Assembly (NCBI GenBank): GCA_963702165.1
Contig: OY969722.1
Coordinates: forward strand, 806,001-870,000
Length of the DNA: 64,000 nucleotides
Reading direction: 5' to 3'
Source: Terrimesophilobacter sp963702165
GTDB taxonomy: Bacteria; Actinomycetota; Actinomycetes; Actinomycetales; Microbacteriaceae
The notes below the pieces were generated by a model that was given only the letters and a program-made list of their open reading frames with translations, ran no database searches and was not told where the DNA came from. Shown piece after piece: positions 51,003 to 60,285 of this stretch; within the stretch, counting starts at the first letter, position 1; each line of letters begins with the position of its first letter. The translations under genes were made by a program, and so were the position numbers.

Positions 51003-52273
51003 CCGCAGGTGGGGCTTCTGGTGTCCCTGCACCACTGCTGCAGTTGTTTCACTGCCGCGTTGTGCTGGGCAAGGGTGTCGGAGAACACGGTCTCCCCGGT
51101 CTCCAGATTGACCGTGACGAAGTACAGCCACGCTCCATCGGCTGGCTCGAGCGCCGCCTTGATGGCGAGGTCCCCTGCCGCTCCGATCGGCCCGATCGGC
51201 AGACCGGTGTGGACGTAGGTGTTGTACGGGTTGTCGTCGCCTAGTTCCTCGGTGTTGCTGAAGACGCCGCCGTCGAGCCGCTCGCCGTGCGCCCACGCGT
51301 AGCCGTAGTGCGAGGTCGAGTCGAACTGCAGCAGCATGCCGCTCTTCACGCGGTTCTGGATGACGCGGGAGACCTTGTAGAAGTCCTCCGCCTTGCTGCC
51401 TGCTTCCCGCTGGATGAGCGATGCGATGGTGAGCACCCGGTGCCGGTCCTCCGGGGCGACGCCGGCGGCATCCAGCGATTCGAAGGTGCGGTTCACGAGC
51501 CGCTCGAGCACCGAGCGTGCCGTGACCCCCGGGTCGAAGGTGTAGGTGGCCGGGAACAGATAGCCCTCAATGCTCGGCGCTTCTGCGGGGATGCCGAAGC
51601 TTGCGAGGTCTTCGGCCTCTGCCTGGAACTCCTCGATCGGGATCTCGGTGGCCGCGCTCAGGATCTCAAATACCTGGTCCTTGCTCTTGCCCTCCTGGAT
51701 GAGCGCCGTGTTCTCGACCCGGTTGGCAGGATCCTGCAGCGCGTCGAGCGCAGCTTGCGCGCTCATCTGCTCCTTGAGCACGTAGAAGCCGGGGAAGAAC
51801 TGAACGTTCGAGTCCGCCAGAAGCAGGTTGTAGAACGCGTCAAAACTCGCGATCACGTTCGCCTCGAGCAGCGCGCGAGCCACTGCGGCACCATTGTCGC
51901 CGCTGTTGATGACGATGGTGGCCTCGCCCGTGCCGCTGCCCTCGAAGTCGGCCGGCGGCAGCTCCCAGCCAAGCACCTTGCGGATCTGGTCCTCATAGTT
52001 GGCCCACACGACCGCCGTCGCGCCGGCGCCGAGTCCGAGCACGACGACGATGGAGATCAGCCAGGGAATCCAGCGGCGCCGCTTGCGGGGGTCTCGGTCC
52101 CTGACCCGTCCCTGGCGTTCGCTGCGGCGCGGCGGACGCGCGGCCGGCTCGCGGCGCGAGGAGCGCCTGGTCGGCAACCCGTCGCCATCGACGGGTTGCT
52201 TCGGTTGCTCCGCTGCAGCCTGCGGCTGCGTGGTGAAGATGTCGTCCCAGTTGGGCTCGTCTGCCACGATCAC
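50999..52273 (-). CDS. mltG: Endolytic murein transglycosylase MltG
   Basis: Cuts nascent peptidoglycan strands and releases them from the membrane-bound synthase. The 424-residue protein has a basic, Arg/Pro-rich cytosolic tail (1-68), one membrane segment (~69-90) and the external YceG-like domain. That domain includes SIEGYLFPATYTF and the catalytic-glutamate motif SLIQREAG (E290). A GTG start overlaps the ruvX stop. Its place between ruvX and aroE is conserved in actinobacteria. Confidence 0.93.
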   Translation of the reverse strand: MIVADEPNWDDIFTTQPQAAAEQPKQPVDGDGLPTRRSSRREPAARPPRRSERQGRVRDRDPRKRRRWIPWLISIVVVLGLGAGATAVVWANYEDQIRKVLGWELPPADFEGSGTGEATIVINSGDNGAAVARALLEANVIASFDAFYNLLLADSNVQFFPGFYVLKEQMSAQAALDALQDPANRVENTALIQEGKSKDQVFEILSAATEIPIEEFQAEAEDLASFGIPAEAPSIEGYLFPATYTFDPGVTARSVLERLVNRTFESLDAAGVAPEDRHRVLTIASLIQREAGSKAEDFYKVSRVIQNRVKSGMLLQFDSTSHYGYAWAHGERLDGGVFSNTEELGDDNPYNTYVHTGLPIGPIGAAGDLAIKAALEPADGAWLYFVTVNLETGETVFSDTLAQHNAAVKQLQQWCRDTRSPTCG

Positions 52274-52728
52274 GGTCCTTGGGTTGAGACGACGAGCTCC
52301 CCCGGTGCCGTACCGGACGAGCGCTCGAAGTCGAGGGCGTGCTGAAGGATTATAGTTGCGGCCACCTGATCGATGACCTTCCGGGAGCCCTTGGTGTCGC
52401 GCCCGGCGGCGTGCAGTGATTGCTGCGCGCTCACGGTGGAGAGACGCTCGTCGACCAACCGCACCGGAGGCCCGCCCACGGCGAGCCGAGCGGCGAACTC
52501 GGCGGCGTCATCCGTTGACTTCGTCCGCGCCCCGGAGAGCGACAGCGGCAGTCCGACGATCAGCTCGATCGCCTCGAGCTCTGAGGCGAGTGTCAGGATC
52601 GCGGTGACGTCGCCGTCGCCGCGCGTGACGGTCTCGACCGGGGTTGCGAGCATGCCGTGCAGATCGCTGCGCGCAACGCCTACGCGGACGGTGCCAACGT
52701 CGATGCCGAGCCGAACCCCGCTGCGCAT
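52270..52728 (-). CDS. ruvX: Holliday junction resolvase-like protein RuvX (YqgF)
   Basis: A 152-residue RNase H-fold protein of the YqgF family, linked to 16S rRNA 5' processing and Holliday junctions. It has GIDVGTVRVGVARSD with the first catalytic Asp, VGLPLSLSG, and VDERLSTVSAQ. I use the ATG at 52728, which has GAGG five bases upstream; a GTG at 52734 overlapping the alaS stop is possible. alaS-ruvX-mltG is a conserved trio. Confidence 0.94.
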   Translation of the reverse strand: MRSGVRLGIDVGTVRVGVARSDLHGMLATPVETVTRGDGDVTAILTLASELEAIELIVGLPLSLSGARTKSTDDAAEFAARLAVGGPPVRLVDERLSTVSAQQSLHAAGRDTKGSRKVIDQVAATIILQHALDFERSSGTAPGELVVSTQGP

Positions 52729-52730
52729 GG

Positions 52731-55388
52731 TCACCTCGGCAGGGCGTCTCGGATAGCGTCGAGCGCGGCCGGGATCGCTGAGACGTCGGACCCGCCGCCC
52801 TGGGCGAGTTCGTCCTTGCCTCCACCGCCGCCGCCGAGCACTCCGGCTGCGGTTTTGGCCAGCGGGCCCGCCTTGACCCCGAGGCCGCGAGCGGCGTCGT
52901 TGGTGGCCACGATCACGGCCGGTTTGCCGCCGATCTCCGCGGCGAGGGCGACGACGGCCGCCTCCGCGCCGAGCCGGCCACGGACATCCGTCACCAACGA
53001 CCGGAGGTCGTCGGCCGAGGAGGCGCTGCCGATGCTGTCGACCACGCGCTTCACCCCAGCGACCTGCTGGGCGCCGGAGGCGAGCGCGGGTGCGCGCTGC
53101 GCGAGCTCGGCGGCCTGGAACTGCGCGATGCGCTTCTCCGCGGCCTTCAGGTTGCCCATGAGCTCGGCGATGCGCTCAGGGAGCTGCTCCCGCGGAGTCT
53201 TCAGGTTGGCGCTCAGCTGCGACACGATCGCGCGCTCTGTTGCCAGTTCGCGGAACGCCTCCATGCCCACCAGCGACTCGATCCGGCGGTTGGTCGAGCC
53301 GACGGATGCCTCACTGACGACGCTGATCAGGCCGACCTCCGAGCTGCGGGTGACGTGCGTGCCCGCACACAGCTCGCGTGACCACGGCCCGCCGATGTCC
53401 ACCACGCGCACGGTCTCGCCGTACTTCTCGCCGAACAGCGCCATGGCGCCAAGGGACTTCGCCTCGTCGAGCGGCATGACGCGCGTCTCGACCTCGAGGT
53501 TCCTGCGGATCGCGACGTTCGCGAGCTCTTCGATCTCGGAGCGGGTCTCCGGCGACAGCGGCTGGCTCCAGCCGAAGTCGAGGCGCATGTAGCCGGCCTT
53601 GTTGTACGAACCGGACTGGTGCGCCTGCGGCCCAAGCACCTCACGCAGCGCGGCGTGGATGAGGTGGGTCGCAGAGTGCGCCTGGGTGGCGCCGCGGCGG
53701 TAGTCGGCGTCAACGACGCTCGAGGCCGGTTCGCCGACCGCGACCTCGCCGCTGGTGACCTGCACCTTGTGGCTGATGAGTCCCTTCACCGGCCGCTGCA
53801 CGTCGAGCACCTCGAGGTCGAAGCCCGCGCCGACGATGCGGCCGGCGTCGGCGTCCTGGCCGCCGGACTCCGGGTACAGCGCGGTCTCGGCGAGAATGAC
53901 CTCCGCCGTCTGGCCGACGCTCGCCGAGGTGACCGATTCTCCGTCGACGATCAGGCCGAGCACCCGGCTGTCGGTCTCCAGGAACTCGTAGCCGGTGAAC
54001 ACCGTCTCGCCCAGCCCGCGGAACTCGCTGTAGACCGAAAGGTCGGCCAGGGTCGACTTGCGGGAGCGGGCATCCGCCTTCGCCTTGGCGCGCTGTTCTG
54101 CCATGAGGCTGTCGAACGCGCCGCGGTCGACGCTCAGGCCCGCTTCCTCCGCCATCTCCAGGGTCAGGTCGATCGGGAAGCCGAAGGTGTCGTGCAGCAG
54201 GAACGCGGTGTCGCCGGGCAGTTCCTTGCTTCCGGATGCGCGGGTCTTCTCCACCGCGACGTCCAGGATGCTGGTGCCGCTCTCCAGCGTGCCGAGGAAG
54301 GTCTCCTCCTCGGCGTAGGCCAGGCGGGAGATGCGGTCGAACTCGTGCTCCACCTCCGGGTAGGAGGACTTCATCGCGTCCCGGGAGGCCGGGAACAGCA
54401 CGTCGAAGGTGGCAGCGTCGACCCCGAGCAGGCGCATCGCGCGCACGCTGCGCCGCAGCAGGCGCCGCAGGATGTAGCCGCGTCCCTCGTTGGACGGTGC
54501 GACACCGTCGGCCATGAGCATGAGCGCCGAGCGCACGTGGTCGGCGACAACACGCATCCGCACGTCGTCGTCGTGGTCGGCGCCGTAGCGGCGTCCGGAG
54601 AGCTCGGCCGCCCGGTCGAGCACCGGCCGGACCTGGTCGATCTCGTACATGTTCTCGACACCCTGCTTCAGGAACGCGACGCGCTCCATGCCCATGCCGG
54701 TGTCGATGTTCTGCTTCGGCAGGTCGCCGACGATCCTGAACTCGGTCTTGCCGCGCACATCGTCGAGCAGGTACTGCATGAAGACGAGGTTCCAGATCTC
54801 CACGAACCGGCTGTCGTCGACCGCCGGACCACCCTCGGCGCCGTAGGCCGGGCCGCGGTCGAAGTAGATCTCCGAACACGGGCCGCCCGGGCCGGACTGG
54901 CCGGTGTGCCAGTAGTTGTCCTCGCGGCCGAGCCGCTGGATGCGCTCCTCCGGAAGCCCTGCGACCTTCTTCCACAGCGCAGCGGCCTCATCGTCGTCCT
55001 CATAGACGGTCACCCAGAGGTCACGCTCGTTGAAGCCGTAGCCGCCGTCCGACTCGCTCGTGGTCAGCAGCTCCCAGGCGTAGCCGATGGCGCCTTCCTT
55101 GAAGTAGTCGCCGAAGGAGAAGTTGCCGTTCATCTGGAAGAACGTGCCATGGCGCGTGGTCTTGCCGACCTCCTCGATGTCGAGGGTGCGGATGCACTTC
55201 TGCACGCTGGTCGCCCGCGGGTAGGGCGCCGGGACCAGCCCGGACAGGTATGGGATGAACGGCACCATCCCGGCGATGGTGAACATGAGGGTCGGGTCGT
55301 CGCTGACGAGCGAGGCCGACGGCACGACGGTGTGGCCGCGCTCGGCGAAGAAGTCGAGCCAGCGGCGACGGATTTCAGCGGTTTGCAT
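52731..55388 (-). CDS. alaS: Alanyl-tRNA synthetase
   Basis: Charges tRNA-Ala. The 885-residue protein has a class II catalytic core (motif 1 MVPFIPYLSG region, motif 2 RHGTFFQMNGNFSFGDY). The editing domain has HSATHLIHAAL and CAGTHV, the zinc-like site. A C-terminal DHHA1 region with a Gly-rich GGGGGGKDELAQGGG motif follows. The frame is intact. It is first in the alaS-ruvX-mltG-aroECKB chain. Confidence 0.97.
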   Translation of the reverse strand: MQTAEIRRRWLDFFAERGHTVVPSASLVSDDPTLMFTIAGMVPFIPYLSGLVPAPYPRATSVQKCIRTLDIEEVGKTTRHGTFFQMNGNFSFGDYFKEGAIGYAWELLTTSESDGGYGFNERDLWVTVYEDDDEAAALWKKVAGLPEERIQRLGREDNYWHTGQSGPGGPCSEIYFDRGPAYGAEGGPAVDDSRFVEIWNLVFMQYLLDDVRGKTEFRIVGDLPKQNIDTGMGMERVAFLKQGVENMYEIDQVRPVLDRAAELSGRRYGADHDDDVRMRVVADHVRSALMLMADGVAPSNEGRGYILRRLLRRSVRAMRLLGVDAATFDVLFPASRDAMKSSYPEVEHEFDRISRLAYAEEETFLGTLESGTSILDVAVEKTRASGSKELPGDTAFLLHDTFGFPIDLTLEMAEEAGLSVDRGAFDSLMAEQRAKAKADARSRKSTLADLSVYSEFRGLGETVFTGYEFLETDSRVLGLIVDGESVTSASVGQTAEVILAETALYPESGGQDADAGRIVGAGFDLEVLDVQRPVKGLISHKVQVTSGEVAVGEPASSVVDADYRRGATQAHSATHLIHAALREVLGPQAHQSGSYNKAGYMRLDFGWSQPLSPETRSEIEELANVAIRRNLEVETRVMPLDEAKSLGAMALFGEKYGETVRVVDIGGPWSRELCAGTHVTRSSEVGLISVVSEASVGSTNRRIESLVGMEAFRELATERAIVSQLSANLKTPREQLPERIAELMGNLKAAEKRIAQFQAAELAQRAPALASGAQQVAGVKRVVDSIGSASSADDLRSLVTDVRGRLGAEAAVVALAAEIGGKPAVIVATNDAARGLGVKAGPLAKTAAGVLGGGGGGKDELAQGGGSDVSAIPAALDAIRDALPR

Positions 55389-55447
55389 GGGTGTGTCCCG
55401 GATCAGTGCCGGGAGGCCCGGCAGGAAGTGGTCTGAGGAATCGGTGC

Positions 55448-55657
55448 TCAGAGCGCCTTGGCGGCGAAGTCGTCGTCGAACTCGCCACGCAGCTCAGCCT
55501 CACGCGCCCGGTAACCCTCGACGACGGCATCCGCGAACTCGCGGGCCTTGCTGTCGACGTCCTCGAAGAACTTCCTGCCCTCCGGAGTCTTGTTGACCTG
55601 GTGCGCAACGACGAACCCGACGCCGACACCGACGATCAGCCAGAACACCTTGCCCAT
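55448..55657 (-). CDS. Small single-pass membrane protein of unknown function
   Basis: A 69-residue protein starting MGKVFWLIVGVGVGFVVAH with one N-terminal membrane helix (about 2-19). An acidic amphipathic helix (TPEGRKFFEDVDSKAREF) follows. AGGAG lies nine bases before the ATG at 55657. Small proteins like this precede alaS in many actinobacteria, often together with a DUF948 protein, which is absent here. It is probably co-transcribed with alaS, 59 bp downstream. Function unknown. Confidence 0.8.
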   Translation of the reverse strand: MGKVFWLIVGVGVGFVVAHQVNKTPEGRKFFEDVDSKAREFADAVVEGYRAREAELRGEFDDDFAAKAL

Positions 55658-55769
55658 AAGCACTGCTCCTAAATGAAAAGTCAAGTGAGTTCACCTGAAC
55701 TCATAAAGCCTAATCGTGCCACGGCCTGCAACTCCTGCGCGCGGACGGCCTGCGGCTGAGTTAAACGCG

Positions 55770-55804
55770 AACGGGGCGGCGCACCGAAGTGCAACCGCCC
55801 CGTT
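55770..55804 (-). terminator. Terminator-like hairpin after rpsD
   Basis: A 10-bp perfect stem, AACGGGGCGG with its complement, has a 15-base loop and lies 17 bases past the rpsD stop on the minus strand. It is GC-rich with only a short T run downstream. Confidence 0.7.
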
Positions 55805-55820
55805 TGGAGCTGTTTGGTGC

Positions 55821-56450
55821 TTAGCGTGCTGCGTAGTACTCGACCACGAGCTGCACTTCGCAGGTCACGGGGACCTCGGCGCGCTTCGGGCGGCGGACCA
55901 GGCGGGCCTGCAGCTTGTCGAGCTCGACCTCGAGGTAGCCAGGGACCTTCGGCAGGACCTCGGCGTGACCGCCGGCGGCCGCGACCTGGAACGGCTCGAG
56001 CACCTCGCTGCGCGGGTGCACGTGGATGAGCTGACCCGGCTTCACACGGAACGACGGGCGGTCGACACGCTGGCCGTCGACCATGATGTGGCGGTGCACG
56101 ATCAGCTGGCGGGCCTGCGCGGTGGTGCGGGCGAAGCCGGCACGCAGCACGAGGGCGTCGAGGCGCATCTCCAGCAGCTCGACCAGGTTCTCACCGGTCA
56201 GGCCCTGGGTGCGACGGGCTTCCTGGAACACGATGCGCAGCTGCGCCTCGCGGATGCCGTACTGGGCGCGCAGACGCTGCTTCTCCCGCAGACGGACGGC
56301 GTAGTCGCTGTCGGTCTTGCGGCGGGTGCGTCCGTGCTCGCCGGGAGCGTAGGGGCGCTTCTCGAGGTACTTGGCTGCCTTCGGGGTGAGGGCGATGCCC
56401 AGAGCCCGCGAGAGGCGGGTCTTGCTGTGGGTACGTGACTTGGTAGACAC
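55821..56450 (-). CDS. rpsD: 30S ribosomal protein S4
   Basis: S4 nucleates 30S assembly on 16S rRNA. The 209-residue protein begins MSTKSRTHSKTRLSRAL. The YAPGEHG motif follows and the S4 RNA-binding domain spans about 98-160 (RLDALVLRAGFARTTAQARQ). It lacks the Cys zinc motif of the C+ type. A GTG start follows AAAGGAAACC. Here rpsD is alone and not in the ribosomal alpha operon, as often seen in actinobacteria. Confidence 0.97.
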   Translation of the reverse strand: MSTKSRTHSKTRLSRALGIALTPKAAKYLEKRPYAPGEHGRTRRKTDSDYAVRLREKQRLRAQYGIREAQLRIVFQEARRTQGLTGENLVELLEMRLDALVLRAGFARTTAQARQLIVHRHIMVDGQRVDRPSFRVKPGQLIHVHPRSEVLEPFQVAAAGGHAEVLPKVPGYLEVELDKLQARLVRRPKRAEVPVTCEVQLVVEYYAAR

Positions 56451-56651
56451 GGTTTCCTTTCGGTACGAATGAGTTCATCGGTCTTCGACTGCCGCGCATG
56501 CGCGCACAGCGACAGGTTCATGGAAGAGGGATGCGCCACGGGTACCGTCCGGCTAAAGGGCGTTCCCATCCAGTTGAGTCTCGAAGCAGCCGCGCGCGAG
56601 AGCTCACTGTAGGCGGGTCAATGTTAGCAGACAGCCGGAGTCGATCGGATG
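56451..56651 (-). promoter_or_regulatory. rpsD upstream region, no gene
   Basis: The ~200 bp between rarA and rpsD holds no credible gene. On the minus strand TTGACC (56620-56615) and TACAGT (near 56608) look like promoter boxes but are not in ideal register. The leader would be long (~150 nt), leaving room for S4-dependent control, but I see no clear pseudoknot by eye. Confidence 0.3.
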
Positions 56652-57998
56652 CTAGTCGCGGCCGCCGCGGATGATCTTCCGAAGCTTGGCCAGCCGCGCC
56701 GACACGTCGCGCTCGTTGCCGTGCTCTGTCGGTGTGTAATACCGCGTGCCCTGCAGCTCGTCGGGGAGGTACTGCTGCTCGACGACCCCCAGCTCTGAGT
56801 CGTGGGAGTAACGGTAGCCCTTGCCGTGGCCGAGCCGCTTGGCACCGGGGTAGTGCGCGTCCCGCAGGTGCCCCGGCACCCGGCCGATCTTGCCTGCGCG
56901 GATATCCGCGATCGCCGCGTTGATGGCCGAGTACGCCGCATTGGACTTCGGCGCTGTGGCCAGGTAGACCACGGCTTCTGCAAGCGGGAGGCGCCCCTCC
57001 GGCATTCCGATGAGCTGCACCGCTTCAGCCGCGGACACAGCGATGTTCAGCGCGTTCGGGTCCGCCATGCCGATGTCCTCTGCGGCGAGGATGATGATGC
57101 GCCGCGCGATGAACCGCGGGTCCTCGCCCGCCTCGATCATCCGGGCGAGGTAGTGGATCGCGGCGTCGACATCCGAGCCGCGCACCGATTTGATGAAGGC
57201 GCTGATCACGTCGTAGTGCTCATCACCCTGCCGGTCGTACCGCAGCAGCGCCCTGTCGACAGCGGTCGCGACGACTTCTGGGGTGATGACCGGCTTCCCG
57301 TCGTCCGCCAGCGCGGTCGCCGCGGCGGCGGATGCCTCGAGCGCGGTGAGCGCGCGACGCGCGTCGCCAGACGCCAGCCGGATGATGGCGGAGCGCGCAT
57401 CGGGCTGCAGGCTGACGGCATCCGCCAGTCCGCGATCGTCGCTGAGAGCCCGGTCGATGACTTCGCCAAGGTCCTCGTCGGACAGCTGCTCGAGGGTCAG
57501 CAGCAGGGAGCGGGACAGCAGCGGCGCGATCACCGAGAACGACGGGTTCTCGGTGGTCGCTGCGACAAGGATGACCCAGCCGTTCTCGACGCCGGGAAGC
57601 AGTGCGTCCTGCTGCGCCTTGGTGAACCGGTGGATCTCGTCCAGGAACAGCACCGTCGAGACGCCGTACAGGTCGCGGGAGGACATCGCGTCCTGCATCA
57701 CCTGGCGGACGTCCTTGACCCCGGCGGTGACGGCGGACAGTTCGACGAACTTGCGTCCGGAGCTGCGCGCGATCGCCTGGGCGATCGTGGTCTTGCCTGT
57801 GCCCGGCGGTCCCCACAGGATGACGGAGACGGCGCCCTGCTCCCCCGTCAGGTCGCCGGCGAGGCTGATGAGGGGCGAGCCGGGCGTCAGAAGGTGCTTC
57901 TGGCCGGCCAACTCGTCGAGGGTGCGGGGTCGCATCCGCACGGCGAGCGGTGTCGCGCCCGTGCGCAACCCCGGTTGCAGATCGGCCATAGCGGCCAT
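56652..57998 (-). CDS. rarA: Replication-associated recombination protein A (RarA/MgsA AAA+ ATPase)
   Basis: A 448-residue clamp-loader-like ATPase acting at stalled forks. It has Walker A GPPGTGKT at 63-70, Walker B VLFLDEIHRF, sensor ATTENPSF and the C-terminal tetramerisation region (YLATAPKSNAAYSAI, GYRYSHD). The start is the ATG at 57998 or 57989; neither has a clear ribosome site. The frame stays open for 2.2 kb upstream, but that stretch is antisense to the next two genes and has no homology. Confidence 0.93.
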   Translation of the reverse strand: MAAMADLQPGLRTGATPLAVRMRPRTLDELAGQKHLLTPGSPLISLAGDLTGEQGAVSVILWGPPGTGKTTIAQAIARSSGRKFVELSAVTAGVKDVRQVMQDAMSSRDLYGVSTVLFLDEIHRFTKAQQDALLPGVENGWVILVAATTENPSFSVIAPLLSRSLLLTLEQLSDEDLGEVIDRALSDDRGLADAVSLQPDARSAIIRLASGDARRALTALEASAAAATALADDGKPVITPEVVATAVDRALLRYDRQGDEHYDVISAFIKSVRGSDVDAAIHYLARMIEAGEDPRFIARRIIILAAEDIGMADPNALNIAVSAAEAVQLIGMPEGRLPLAEAVVYLATAPKSNAAYSAINAAIADIRAGKIGRVPGHLRDAHYPGAKRLGHGKGYRYSHDSELGVVEQQYLPDELQGTRYYTPTEHGNERDVSARLAKLRKIIRGGRD

Positions 57999-58079
57999 GG
58001 TAGTTGGCCGCACCGACCGTCCTTGCCCCAACCGGTAGTGTTCTTCACGGTTCGTTGGTGAACGCAAGATGGAGGTTCC

Positions 58080-58880
58080 GTGGCACCGAGCAAGAGCGCT
58101 GATCGTGAGGCACGGCAGGCGCGCGAGCGTCTGCGTCGTTTCAACGCGCGGCAGGAAGTGCACAAGCAGCGGGTGTCGCGGCGCAAGCGTGACAACGTGC
58201 TCGCTGTCATCGGTGTCGTCGTCATCGCGGCTCTGGCAACGCTCACCCAGGTGGTGTTCTTCACCGCGGGACCTGGCGCCCCTGAGCCCACACCGGAGCC
58301 GTCCGCCTCGGCGACCCCGGAGCCGCAGCAGAACGTCGGTGACATCCCCGACCCGGCGCTCTCCGAGTTCCGTACCTGGACCGGTGAGCTCGTGCTCAAC
58401 GATGCACAGCTCGCGTTCGAACTCGACGGTGCGGCAGCGCCGCAGGCTGTCGCCGCGTTCGTCCAGCAGGTGCAGGACGGCTACTTCGTCGACAAGACCT
58501 GCCACCGCCTGACCAACGCTGCGGTCAAGCTCATCCAGTGCGGCTCCGTGGACGGAACCGGCGCGGGCGACCCGGACTTCCGGTTCGGGCCGATCGAGAA
58601 CGCGCCGAAGGACGGCGTCTACCCGGCGGGCACGATCGCGGTTGCACGTGCGAGCGGCGACGCCTACAGCCAAGGGCACCAGTTCTTCATCATGTACGAG
58701 GACGGCAGCCTGCCGGAGGACATGGCTGGCGGGTACACCGTCTTCGGCAAGGTCACCGACGGGCTCGACCGGTTCATCGAGGAGATCGCAAGCGGTGGTG
58801 TGCAGCCGGGTGGTCCCCGCGGGGACAACGACGGCGCTCCGGTCATCCCGACGACCATCACGAGCGTGAGCGTTCAGTAG
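58080..58880 (+). CDS. Membrane-anchored cyclophilin-type peptidyl-prolyl isomerase
   Basis: A 266-residue protein. A basic N-terminus (RERLRRFNARQ) is followed by one membrane segment (~40-63), a Pro/Glu-rich linker, and an extracytoplasmic cyclophilin-like domain. That domain contains DKTCHRLTNAAVKLIQCG, AGTIAVARASGDAYSQGHQFFI and YTVFGKVTDGLD. The catalytic arginine position reads CHRLT and the core is otherwise typical of the actinobacterial ppi gene next to relA (Rv2582). Strong GGAGG precedes the GTG start. It diverges from rarA. Confidence 0.9.
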   Translation: MAPSKSADREARQARERLRRFNARQEVHKQRVSRRKRDNVLAVIGVVVIAALATLTQVVFFTAGPGAPEPTPEPSASATPEPQQNVGDIPDPALSEFRTWTGELVLNDAQLAFELDGAAAPQAVAAFVQQVQDGYFVDKTCHRLTNAAVKLIQCGSVDGTGAGDPDFRFGPIENAPKDGVYPAGTIAVARASGDAYSQGHQFFIMYEDGSLPEDMAGGYTVFGKVTDGLDRFIEEIASGGVQPGGPRGDNDGAPVIPTTITSVSVQ

Positions 58881-58955
58881 GCAATAGGCTTGTGCTCGGT
58901 TATCGCGGGTAGGTGAACCGGCCCGCGCGAGAGCATTCCTGATCCAAGCAGCAAG

Positions 58956-60194
58956 GTGAGGCAGTTGGCCGAAGACAATCAGTCGCAGTGGGGGCGTGTC
59001 GACGAGACGGGCACGGTCTACGTGCGCACCGCCGACGCCGAGCGCGTTGTCGGGCAGTTCCCGGATGGCAGCCCGCAGGAGGCGCTCGCCTACTTCGAGC
59101 GCAAGTACACCGAGCTGGAGGGCCAGGTCCGGCTGCTCGAGCAGCGGGTCCGGCGGGGTGCATCCGCGTCCGACGTGGCCAAAACGGTCGAGACGCTGCG
59201 GCGGGCAGTTTCGGAGGCGAACGCCGTCGGTGACCTTGCCTCGCTCGAGGCGCGCCTCGAAACGCTGAAGGGCGCTGTCGGCGAGCTGACCGCCCAGCAG
59301 GCAGAAGAGTCGAAGGCCGCGCTGCAGCAGGCAATCGCGGAGCGCACCGCCGTCGTCGAGGAGGCAGAGGCACTCGCCGCAGCCGACCCGGCGAAGGCGC
59401 AGTGGAAGCAGGTGAGCGCCGCCCTCGACGCCCTGTTCGCACGGTGGCAAGAGCAGCAGCAGACCGGTCCTCGGTTGCCGAAGGCGGAACGCGATGAACT
59501 GTGGAAGCGGTTCCGTGCAGCGCGCCTGACGATCGAGACACACCGCAGGGCGTTCTTCGCCGAGCTGGACGCGGCGCACAAGGATGCCCGCGGCCGCAAG
59601 CAGGAGTTGGCAGAGAAGGCGGAGTCGCTTGTACCGCAGGGTGCCGACGCCATCCCCGCGTACCGCTCGCTGCTCGACGACTGGAAGCGCGCCGGACGTG
59701 CAGGCAAGAAGGTCGATGACGCGCTGTGGGCCAGGTTCAAGGCCGCTGGCGATGCGATCTACTCGGCGAAGGCCGAGCTCGATGCCAAGGACGACGAGGA
59801 GTTCCGCGGCAACCTGGAGCAGAAGCTCGAGCTCCTGAACGAGGCAGAACCCCTCCTGAAGGAGACTGACCGCGACGTCGCACGCGAGAAGCTGCTCGCG
59901 ATCCAGCGTCGCTGGGACGCGATCGGCAAGGTGCCCCGCGACCAGGTTCGCGTGGTCGAGGACCGGCTGCGCAAGGTCGAGGCCGCGGTGCGCAAGCTGG
60001 ACGAGGAGCACTGGCAGAAGAACAACCCCGAGCGCAAGGCGCGCGCGGAGGGTCTCGCCGGGCAGCTTCAGGATGCGATCGAGAAGCTCGAGAAGGAACT
60101 CGCCGACGCGAAGGCGGCGGGCGACGCCAAGCGCACCGCCGACGCCGAGGAAGCCCTCGCGGCACGCAAGCTCTGGCTCGGCGCGATCGGCTGA
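58956..60194 (+). CDS. DUF349 domain-containing protein
   Basis: A ~412-residue, highly charged coiled-coil protein. It carries several DUF349 repeats, each with a W-x5-K/R pattern (WKQVSAALDALFARW, ERDELWKRFRAA, LLDDWKRAGRAGKKVDDALW, RRWDAIGKVPRD). The N-terminal WGRVDETGTVYVRT block is the actinobacterial form. Function is unknown. The start may be this GTG or the TTG at 58965 (MAEDNQSQW). It follows the isomerase by 75 bp on the same strand; such a pair next to relA is common. Confidence 0.87.
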   Translation: MRQLAEDNQSQWGRVDETGTVYVRTADAERVVGQFPDGSPQEALAYFERKYTELEGQVRLLEQRVRRGASASDVAKTVETLRRAVSEANAVGDLASLEARLETLKGAVGELTAQQAEESKAALQQAIAERTAVVEEAEALAAADPAKAQWKQVSAALDALFARWQEQQQTGPRLPKAERDELWKRFRAARLTIETHRRAFFAELDAAHKDARGRKQELAEKAESLVPQGADAIPAYRSLLDDWKRAGRAGKKVDDALWARFKAAGDAIYSAKAELDAKDDEEFRGNLEQKLELLNEAEPLLKETDRDVAREKLLAIQRRWDAIGKVPRDQVRVVEDRLRKVEAAVRKLDEEHWQKNNPERKARAEGLAGQLQDAIEKLEKELADAKAAGDAKRTADAEEALAARKLWLGAIG

Positions 60195-60285
60195 CCCGCG
60201 TCGCCGCCAGCCCGGCGGCTTCGGTTGTGCACAGTTGGCAGACGCGTGATGCGCGTGACACGGCACGCTCGGCGACCATAGAGAG

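Noticed and set aside
56652..60266. A 1204-codon minus-strand frame that includes rarA
   Set aside because: Only the last 448 codons match RarA. The upstream 2.2 kb is antisense to the isomerase and DUF349 genes, which have clear homology and codon usage; high GC keeps the opposite frame open.
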